Shown in pieces: positions 57,625 to 64,000 of a DNA stretch of 64,000 nt. This DNA is from a virus: IMG/VR virus record IMGVR_UViG_3300031712_000003, positions 24,452 to 88,451 of that record; one strand, written 5' to 3'. Positions within the stretch are counted from its first letter, which is position 1. Each line of letters begins with the position of its first letter. The notes under the pieces are model-generated. The model was not told the DNA's origin, searched no databases, and worked only from the letters and a program-made list of their open reading frames with translations. Both the position numbers and the translations under genes were made by a program.

Positions 57625-59124
57625 TCAGTGGTAGTCTTCTCGGTACAGGTCTTGTTGGTCGTTACGGTAGTCGTGAGCATCCGACTTCCATTTGATGTAG
57701 GGGACATCTTGTTGTTCTGTATTCTCACCCACGTTAGGGGTGGTGTCCCTGTAGTGATCGTAGTTGACTCCACCATCACCTGGCATCTGAGACTCGGCGA
57801 ACATGTGCTCTAGATTATGCGATGGTCGAGGAGTTAGAGGAGCTTCTGGAGAGTGGATGTTCATCTCCGGTAGCCCTGAGGTACCGTGATGTTGAACGTT
57901 GAATTGATTACCCTTATCGCCCTCAAAGTAGTCACTTCGAGCGACGGGATCTGGGCCATCAAAAGGGAGTTCTGACTCAGCTATCGCGGCCCATACATTA
58001 TTCGGGGACAACTTGTCATCAAAGGGGGTTGCACCTCCCTCAGGGTCATGCGTGAGCCCGCCTGGGTCATTGGGTAACCCACTCTGAGGACCGTAGACTC
58101 CGCGCCCATCCGGACTAGTTGTACCGTAGCCCTCGGACCCTTGACCCTTTGCTCCGTACCCTAGACCAAAGTCATTAGCCTCACCATGGGTATCATCATC
58201 AGAGGGTAGGTTTGATTTACCCCAGATAATAACTGCACCAGCAGATCGACTAGTGTCATTCTCCCAAGGAGTAGTGTAAATATACTCGTCTCCCACACCC
58301 TCAGACTTTCCCCACTCGTCATTTACAGTAGGTTCGTCCTTGTTATAGGATCCCTCTGATCCTGTCTGCTCACCTCGTTCGAGGTGATCGACACGAGGAC
58401 CTGGAAGAGTGTTGACTGGTAGCGAGGAGTTGGCTACTCTCTGGATGAAGGGGGCCTTCCAATCCCTTGCCTGCTTGACCTTGAAGACATCACCAGCAGG
58501 GGTAGGTTCGCTCGTCTCCTGAGCACCACCACCTGGGACCCTAGAAGCACCGGACTCCTTGTTCTCCTCATCCTTGATGCGGTCAGTTAGCTTCTTAGTC
58601 TTCGGAGCCTTTTCGGCCTCATCAACTTCTTTACCCCCATACTGCTCGGGGTCTTGAAGTACATCATCAGACTCTTCAATTAAACCTTCAATTTCATTAG
58701 CCTCGGTCTCATCGAGTATGGTGACATCGGGTTGCCAATGAGGGGCGTGTACCTCATCATGCAAGGTATCCGTGATTGAAGACAGTAGTTCACAGGCTTG
58801 CTGCAGCTGGGATCTGACTTCTTTGACCTTTAGAACATACCCTTTGCCTCCAAGCATGCCATCAGGGGAGATACTCGCGGACTTGATGCGTGCAAACTCT
58901 CGATAAGCTGTTAGGGAGTGTCCAAGAGCAACCGAAGCTGCGAACAGAGTTCGAGCTAGAGGCTTCAGGGCATTAGGATCAAACTGATGCCCTTGAGGAA
59001 TTGCACGCTTACCAACGCCAATGCCACTGTCACCCTCCAAACCATCTGGTTTTTGAGCTGGTGGTGGTAAGGGCAAGCCCTCTTCCCTAGCAATTAGTAC
59101 CCTGACCTTTTCACGGTTGTCCAA
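57625..59124 (-). CDS. Acidic, repeat-motif protein of unknown function
   Basis: The 499-residue product starts at TTG with a strong GGAGG box four bases upstream. Residues ~50-135 are helical, followed by an acidic region. The C-terminal ~250 residues are disordered and Gly/Asp/Pro-rich. They hold repeated short motifs of the type A-E-S-x-(L/M)-P-x-D-G: IAESELPFDGPD, FAESQMPGDGG and variants (SNLPSDD, SGLPNDPGG). The SWIM protein at 34082 also contains IAESGLPGTGP. The repeats may be docking or protease-cleavage sites. A structural/head role is inferred only from location. Confidence 0.6.
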   Translation of the reverse strand: MDNREKVRVLIAREEGLPLPPPAQKPDGLEGDSGIGVGKRAIPQGHQFDPNALKPLARTLFAASVALGHSLTAYREFARIKSASISPDGMLGGKGYVLKVKEVRSQLQQACELLSSITDTLHDEVHAPHWQPDVTILDETEANEIEGLIEESDDVLQDPEQYGGKEVDEAEKAPKTKKLTDRIKDEENKESGASRVPGGGAQETSEPTPAGDVFKVKQARDWKAPFIQRVANSSLPVNTLPGPRVDHLERGEQTGSEGSYNKDEPTVNDEWGKSEGVGDEYIYTTPWENDTSRSAGAVIIWGKSNLPSDDDTHGEANDFGLGYGAKGQGSEGYGTTSPDGRGVYGPQSGLPNDPGGLTHDPEGGATPFDDKLSPNNVWAAIAESELPFDGPDPVARSDYFEGDKGNQFNVQHHGTSGLPEMNIHSPEAPLTPRPSHNLEHMFAESQMPGDGGVNYDHYRDTTPNVGENTEQQDVPYIKWKSDAHDYRNDQQDLYREDYH

Positions 59125-59135
59125 GGTTCCTCCGA

Positions 59136-59402
59136 TTAGGCCTTAAGAGGCGCACCGTTGTCGTCAAAGGTCCTCTCGACGAACATGCCGCCGTCGCCCT
59201 GCCTACGAATCGTCCACAGGTCCCGTGTGGACTTGTGGACCAATTCATCAGCAGATAGACGAACAAATGAGCTAAGATCTTTGATTGAAGCTACCTTCTG
59301 TCGAAGGGGAGTCACCATATTGGCGTTCCTCGCCAAGAAGGCATCCAGCCCCGTGGAGGGTTGTACCTCAAACCTGCTCAAGTCAAAATCTTGGTCTGCC
59401 AT
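59136..59402 (-). CDS. Small protein of a phage-typical family
   Basis: The 88-residue product has SIKDLSSFVRLSADELVHKS, DLWTIRRQGDG and FVERTFDDNGAPLKA. This pattern (HKS-x-K/R-DLW ... I-x-R-x-F-D-x-NG-x-P-(L/I)-K) is familiar from small proteins of large phages with unknown job. AGGG precedes the ATG. It is co-oriented between two larger virion-type genes. Confidence 0.65.
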   Translation of the reverse strand: MADQDFDLSRFEVQPSTGLDAFLARNANMVTPLRQKVASIKDLSSFVRLSADELVHKSTRDLWTIRRQGDGGMFVERTFDDNGAPLKA

Positions 59403-59409
59403 TCTACCC

Positions 59410-60315
59410 TCACGTAATTACAAGACGAATCTCAACGTCTATGTAGTTGTTGGAGCTATAACCAATAATGCGCAGCTTTTCTGAGTAAGTCCCCTGCAAC
59501 ATCCCAGTAGGTGGTTGGACTGTAACCGTGATCAACTCACCTTCGGTGGCCTGAAGTGTCCCCTCAGAGGGTAGCCAACTCCGCAACCAGTTCCCGCATA
59601 GGCCGGTGATAGCCCGAATGTCATATTCAAGAACTGAGCCTGGGGGTCCCATGTTCCCAATACTGAAAGTCTGCTGCGGGACCAGCGGATACTGACCGTT
59701 GAGGGGACGAACTACATTGAAGATGACTACGGTGTCGCTCGAGGTTATCAGCGCTCTAGGGCGAACGTTGATTAGCACAGGGACCGTCTGCGGGTTGTTG
59801 GTAGCCGTTGGGTCTTGAACTATGATTGACTCTGGGTACGGACTATTGGCGGCCAATAACCCAGTTGAATCTACTTCAACCGTGAAGCTACCACTCTCGT
59901 TGATAGCCAACCCACCAACCATGGAGGGGCTCACTCGAACGAATGGTGCTGATACTGTAAGGCTAGCACCTAGGATTGAACCGAACACTCCTTGGTTGGT
60001 AATGAGAGCCGACTGAGGATCAGAGTAGCCTCGACCTTCGTCAACCTCGAACACGAGCGACGCGGGGGGTCCGATGAGGATGCTCGGAGCGAAGTTGGAC
60101 TTCAACTCAACGATGCTATCTGCCATCGCTTGGATGACCTCACCTAGGATTGGGATTGAATCCCTTAGCAACCCATAGGGAGACTTGATGTCCCTAACCT
60201 GATAGGCGGGGACTGACTGAGATACATCAACTCGAGTTGTCCAATACCACTTACCGGCTGGTACCGCATACTCGAACTGGTAGTCTTGGAATCGGAGGTT
60301 CTGTACAGGTGGCAA
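59410..60315 (-). CDS. Ig/BACON-like structural protein
   Basis: The 301-residue protein has an N-terminal ~90 residues with RFQDYQFEYAVPAGKWYWTT and a helix (LGEVIQAMADSIVEL). Two or three Ig-like or BACON-like beta domains follow, for example SFTVEVDSTGLLAANSPYPE and TFSIGNMGPPGSVLEYDIRA. These domains occur in phage adhesins and head fibres. Translation starts at TTG with AGAGGA at seven bases. No signal peptide is seen. It lies just before accessory virion genes. Confidence 0.65.
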   Translation of the reverse strand: MPPVQNLRFQDYQFEYAVPAGKWYWTTRVDVSQSVPAYQVRDIKSPYGLLRDSIPILGEVIQAMADSIVELKSNFAPSILIGPPASLVFEVDEGRGYSDPQSALITNQGVFGSILGASLTVSAPFVRVSPSMVGGLAINESGSFTVEVDSTGLLAANSPYPESIIVQDPTATNNPQTVPVLINVRPRALITSSDTVVIFNVVRPLNGQYPLVPQQTFSIGNMGPPGSVLEYDIRAITGLCGNWLRSWLPSEGTLQATEGELITVTVQPPTGMLQGTYSEKLRIIGYSSNNYIDVEIRLVIT

Positions 60316-60361
60316 GGCAGTCCTCTAAACTGCCAAGCGTACAAGTAAATGCTCAATCGAG

Positions 60362-61003
60362 TCACAACCCGGACAACTCGTCGCCGCCACGATTTTCCCA
60401 TTGAGGGAGTTTCACTGCTCTAAGTATGTTGAAGTTCTTACTAGCAATGGATGAGAACACCTTGAATAGAGGCTCAAATGTTGTGTCCTCAGTGGCCTTT
60501 CGCTCAAGTAGCTTCACCGCCCCAAAGAAACGATGTCTCACTCGACCCTGAGTAAGCTCTAGCTGCATTGCTACTTCACTCTGGCAAGTGGTCTTCCACA
60601 TGCCAACCAATATATCAACATCAATTGGCTTGAGAGGTACAAATGGTAGGTTATACCGCATCTCGCTCTCGGTGATCTGAGGTATTGATAGCAAGAACTT
60701 GATCCTTTGAAGGCCCCGATCCAATCGATAGCTGATTGCCGCCTGAGTTACATCGAAGATCTCGGCTATGTCTGCCTGACGTTTCTTCTGTATGTAGTAC
60801 AACTCAATCAGGTCAGCTTCCCTGTCTGGTATCCTGTCGAGGAGAGGTTTGACCTGCGTTTCGAAGTGCAACGAGGATAGGATAGAGACAACCTGCTCCT
60901 CATCCACTTCCTCAATTGGTTCGTCGAATAGCGGCTCTGGCGATGCAAAACGGTTTGCCAACTCTGCAGGGTCAACCGAGATCGTAAAGCCAGCGCTACC
61001 CAT
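60362..61003 (-). CDS. Sigma-factor-like transcription regulator
   Basis: The 213-residue protein has a sigma-region-4-like helix-turn-helix at residues ~58-104: IPDREADLIELYYIQ, KRQADIAEIFDVTQAAISYR, LDRGLQRIKFL. A second HTH-like unit lies at ~128-168 (QSEVAMQLELTQGRVRHRFF). There is no convincing region 2, so it resembles late-gene sigma-like proteins of phages more than a full sigma-70 factor. It may direct RNA polymerase to phage promoters, for example the recurring ATGTAAAT sites. GAGG is close before the ATG, and it follows the NusG-FEN gene by seven bases. Confidence 0.75.
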   Translation of the reverse strand: MGSAGFTISVDPAELANRFASPEPLFDEPIEEVDEEQVVSILSSLHFETQVKPLLDRIPDREADLIELYYIQKKRQADIAEIFDVTQAAISYRLDRGLQRIKFLLSIPQITESEMRYNLPFVPLKPIDVDILVGMWKTTCQSEVAMQLELTQGRVRHRFFGAVKLLERKATEDTTFEPLFKVFSSIASKNFNILRAVKLPQWENRGGDELSGL

Positions 61004-61009
61004 AATACC

Positions 61010-62860
61010 TCAGCTATTCTTGGTGAACCCAGCCCCAACAGGGGTCTGGAAGAAGGTTGAAATCAAGATCTCAGGTTGAATGGAACACTGCTTTAGAGCG
61101 TCGAAAGCGCTATCAAAGTTCGGAGCTGCCTCCGTAATCTGGTAGTCTAGGTCCGTTCTAAGAGCCATAAGTTCCACATTTAATCGGGCTTGTTTCTCAA
61201 AGCCTCGGATCTTGTCGTACTGAGTCTTGGTGACCCCGGCTAAGCTTGAAGCGTAGACCCCATCGATCGATCCGTGCGTTGTTAGAAGGGACGCCAGGAT
61301 CTTACGAGGTACTCTTGGGACCCCGGGCAGATTGTCCGATGTGTCACCTGAGAGTGCTCTGAGGTGAACCATCAACCGGGGCGGGACCCCATACTCTGAC
61401 ACAACTCTATCGGGGTCGTAAAGGGTCTCAGGTCGACTTCCTTGCTTTGGTACTAAAAGTAAGTCAGTGTATGTAACCAACTGTAGGAAGTCACGGTCTG
61501 TAGAGATGATTATGTTGTGTTTACCTTTTAGCTTGTTCTTCAGTAAACAAGCGATAATATCGTCTGTTTCCTCGTCTGGATTATGGACTTGTGAGATGCC
61601 AAACATTGGAAGCATAGACTGAAGTCGTGACATCTCATCGTGTGTACCCTGACTATGCTCTGGCCTGCCTGCCTTGTAGTCTGGATACATGTCAACCCTA
61701 CGCTGCTTAGAGCCATCCCATACAACATACATATTAGCTCTCTCAAAACGCTTCTTGAGTGCAGCTAAGCTACGCAAGAACCCAAATACTAGTGCAGTTG
61801 ATCTGCCCTCACTATCGGTTAGCTGATCAGGGATGTTCCTTAGAGCATTGACAACCCTATAAGCTAGATTATGCCCGTCGAACACGATGTTGTTAGCCAT
61901 ATCTGGGTTCCAATCTGGTAGTGACCTCTCAAGTTGGTCACAATCACTGTGAATCTGTGAGTATCTAGCTATGAAGCTGTCGAGTAGGTCTAGTGCAGCT
62001 GAAGAGTTGGCTAGTTGTGAGACCTCTGGCAATTGAATCAGAGGTAAGTAGAAGAAAAACCCTGACCTTGATATGAATGAGTTCATTTGCTGAACTTGAT
62101 GAAACTTTTTCAGCAGAGGCTCGCTATCGGATCCCGTGAACATCTCAGGTGCCACTGGGTCTACTAGTAACTTCCTGGCTCTTCTAAAAGTATCAAGCCA
62201 CGAGGTGATTCTTAGGTACCTGTCATACTTAGCTTGTAAGGGTTTTTCGGAACTAACCAAATACTTATTCGGAGCCTTGGCACGATCAATCCACTGCTTA
62301 ATCCTGAACAACTTAGTTAGGAACGGGGAGTTGTACTGCTGGTCTTCGGTATTAGAGACATACTTCAAAAAGCTCCGAGGTAGTGTGATCAGCGCCTGCT
62401 TCGACCTGAGCTTAACGAATACTTGAACGGAGTTATTCTCAGGGATGTTCTCAATTACCTTGCCAACAATCCCGCTGTAGGCCCCACTCATGACCAAGAC
62501 TTCGTCGCCTACCTCAATCCCTTGTTCAGTCTCAATGTGAAGCTGAAGGCGCATCTGTTCGATGGAGCTATCAGGCACCGCCGATATCCTACGAATCCGA
62601 TGATCATACACTGTCAGGATTGAGGTAATATACTTGGAACCCTCCAACTTGAAGTATACGGGGTCAGGTTGTGTACGTCTAACGAAGATGTAGTTCTCAA
62701 TTAACTTGTAAACTGACCTAGAATGCCCGCGTGTGATGGTTGAGGCTGGTACAAATACATCCTTCAAGCTCTTGATAGATTTTCCAACAGCTTTTCTGAG
62801 GACCTCTGGGTCCTCATCCTCACCTTGAGGGCTTAACTCTAGGACAACCCACTCAGGCAT
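61010..62860 (-). CDS. NusG-like (NGN-KOW) protein fused to 5'-3' exonuclease/flap endonuclease
   Basis: One 616-residue frame joins two unrelated modules. Residues ~1-105 are an NGN-like domain (EWVVLELSPQG, LKDVFVPAST, YKLIENYIFVRR) and ~112-165 a KOW domain (EVGDEVLVMSGAYSGIVGKV), the layout of NusG/Spt5 transcription elongation factors. Residues ~165-320 are a helical linker. Residues 321-616 are a FEN/5'-3' exonuclease with all metal motifs: VFDGHNLAYR, VWDGSKQRRVDMYPDYKAGR, ETDDIIACL, STDRDFLQLV and LSGDTSDNLPGVP. AGGGGG precedes the ATG, and the start overlaps the clamp-loader stop. A second ATG (M321) with GGAA seven bases upstream lies exactly at the FEN border and could yield FEN alone. 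Confidence 0.88.
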   Translation of the reverse strand: MPEWVVLELSPQGEDEDPEVLRKAVGKSIKSLKDVFVPASTITRGHSRSVYKLIENYIFVRRTQPDPVYFKLEGSKYITSILTVYDHRIRRISAVPDSSIEQMRLQLHIETEQGIEVGDEVLVMSGAYSGIVGKVIENIPENNSVQVFVKLRSKQALITLPRSFLKYVSNTEDQQYNSPFLTKLFRIKQWIDRAKAPNKYLVSSEKPLQAKYDRYLRITSWLDTFRRARKLLVDPVAPEMFTGSDSEPLLKKFHQVQQMNSFISRSGFFFYLPLIQLPEVSQLANSSAALDLLDSFIARYSQIHSDCDQLERSLPDWNPDMANNIVFDGHNLAYRVVNALRNIPDQLTDSEGRSTALVFGFLRSLAALKKRFERANMYVVWDGSKQRRVDMYPDYKAGRPEHSQGTHDEMSRLQSMLPMFGISQVHNPDEETDDIIACLLKNKLKGKHNIIISTDRDFLQLVTYTDLLLVPKQGSRPETLYDPDRVVSEYGVPPRLMVHLRALSGDTSDNLPGVPRVPRKILASLLTTHGSIDGVYASSLAGVTKTQYDKIRGFEKQARLNVELMALRTDLDYQITEAAPNFDSAFDALKQCSIQPEILISTFFQTPVGAGFTKNS

Positions 62861-64000
62861 TTCCCCCTCTACTCCAGAGTTCAGCGAACCCTCGGCGCCA
62901 AGCTTCGTGACTAATTAAGTCCCTATCGCTTGTACTGGTTTCGTTAGGCGTTAGATTCAGTTTCTTTCTCTTACCAGGGTTTGCTTCTGGGATGACCTGT
63001 GTGTCGTAGATGGTCATTGCCCGAGGATCATCAGAGCCCAAATTACCGATAGGCATATCGCCACTAGGCATTTGCTTGCTACTTGGGGGCTCCTCAGGTG
63101 ACTGCTGAGCCTCTACCACTGGTGGTGGGCTCGACGTCTCAGCGGGCTTTGGTGTTGGAGCTAGTGTACTCACCGGAGCTTGAGTAGCCACGGGGGCAGA
63201 TACTTGTAGGACTGAACCTTGCGACACAGGCTGAGCTGAGATGAAAGATCCCTTCACCCCAGAGAACGCCAGTGCAGTTAGATCACAAATCAGTCCAACT
63301 TGAGTTACGTACCTGGACCTCAAGAAGTGGCTTGCGATCTTGATCAGCTCAACACCGTAGAGCTTATAGACCTCTACAGCCAGTAACTTATCTGTGAAAG
63401 AGAAGTCCGCTCCCATCCCGTTTGCTAACCGGAAAGAGTTCATAGCGGCCTCCGAGAGACCCGATACTACCTCCTCAGCGGTCATTCTCTCACAAGCTTG
63501 GTCAACAAGCTGGAGCGCCTTCTTGGTGTCAGAGGTTAAGTTGAGTAGTATGTGGTAATAAGTGGAGATCACAGACAGATTGAGGTGCTCTCGAACGTTG
63601 TCCAGAGTGACCGGCCCAACCTGAGCGATCATCTCAAGACGACTCACCACGTCACGGACATGACCACCGGCGTAGTCAATAACCGTTAGGATACCATCGT
63701 CATCGAACTCTACCTTCTCTGCTTCTAGGATACGCCTCATCCGAACTAGGATGTCTTCGCGCGTAACCTTTCTAATCCCATACTCTTCACATCGAGATCG
63801 GATAGCACCACGAACCTTTTCAGGTTCCGTGGTGCAAAACATCCCAATCATCTTGCGCTCTTCCAGCGGCTTGAGTAGGACGTCCTGAGCATCCTTAGAC
63901 ATCCGATGGCACTCGTCAAAGAGGTAGATTCTCTTTGAAGCCCCCACTACCGAGAAGGGGAGGCTATCTACTATCCTTCGAATCTGATCAATTCCACCCT
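62853..64000 (-). CDS. DNA polymerase clamp-loader ATPase, DnaX-like (5' end outside window)
   Basis: The frame is open to the right edge. The first visible residues are GIDQIRRIVDSLPFS, followed by IYLFDECHRMSKDAQDVLLK, the Walker B (FDECH) and following helix of DnaX gamma/tau, then CTTEPEKVRGAIRSRCEEY, the sensor 1 and arginine-finger (SRC) region. A helical lid domain follows, then a Pro/Ala-rich tail with an acidic end. The Walker A part lies beyond the window. It loads the sliding clamp on primed DNA. Its stop lies eight bases inside the next gene, so translation is coupled to the NusG-FEN gene. Confidence 0.9.
   Translation of the reverse strand, partial: GGIDQIRRIVDSLPFSVVGASKRIYLFDECHRMSKDAQDVLLKPLEERKMIGMFCTTEPEKVRGAIRSRCEEYGIRKVTREDILVRMRRILEAEKVEFDDDGILTVIDYAGGHVRDVVSRLEMIAQVGPVTLDNVREHLNLSVISTYYHILLNLTSDTKKALQLVDQACERMTAEEVVSGLSEAAMNSFRLANGMGADFSFTDKLLAVEVYKLYGVELIKIASHFLRSRYVTQVGLICDLTALAFSGVKGSFISAQPVSQGSVLQVSAPVATQAPVSTLAPTPKPAETSSPPPVVEAQQSPEEPPSSKQMPSGDMPIGNLGSDDPRAMTIYDTQVIPEANPGKRKKLNLTPNETSTSDRDLISHEAWRRGFAELWSRGGNA

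Overview
The window is a 64 kb piece of a large tailed-bacteriophage genome. It has a contractile tail (sheath plus tube), so the phage is a myovirus, and the gene sizes and accessory content suggest a jumbo or near-jumbo phage. Every convincing gene lies on the minus strand, so the text below follows transcription from the right edge to the left edge. No rRNA, tRNA, CRISPR array, integrase or lysogeny gene was seen. GC content is moderate, and GTG and TTG starts with good Shine-Dalgarno sites are frequent. The host cannot be named from the sequence.

Right end (64000-60362): replication and transcription. It holds a clamp-loader ATPase (DnaX-like, 5' end outside the window), one protein that joins a NusG-like NGN-KOW transcription-factor module to a 5'-3' exonuclease/flap endonuclease, and a sigma-region-4-like regulator. 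Next come accessory virion candidates (60315-55179), including a 676-residue protein with three copies of a helical-plus-four-cysteine module. The packaging and head module follows (55165-40799): an AT-hook protein in the small-terminase position, large terminase, a type IB topoisomerase, three tandem paralogues, portal, a metal-site head protease, a glutamine-rich protein, a decoration-type protein and the HK97-fold major capsid protein.

The middle (40700-24500) has a LAGLIDADG endonuclease, an HU-like protein, a GIY-YIG protein, a SWIM-type zinc-finger protein, two small ORFs, Ig-like structural proteins and neck proteins. A tightly coupled group follows (24439-20373): a protein with a duplicated domain, a Dps-like ferritin, an actin/MreB-like ATPase and a connector/tail-terminator candidate. 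Then come an FmdB-like zinc ribbon and a giant tail sheath. Between sheath and tube, normally neighbours, sits an island with a UvrD-type helicase, a Cys-cluster protein and a possible HH-motif hydrolase. The left end has tail tube, two tail-assembly-chaperone candidates, tape measure, a baseplate protein and a tail-associated muralytic enzyme cut by the window edge.

Transcription units appear to be separated by GC-rich stem-loops. Several are followed by a recurring minus-strand ATGTA(A/G)AT element, which I propose as a phage promoter or operator. The most unusual observations are the NusG-FEN fusion, the Dps-actin gene pair, the topoisomerase IB inside the packaging cluster, the triplicated gene family, the sheath with triplicated insert domains and the helicase island.
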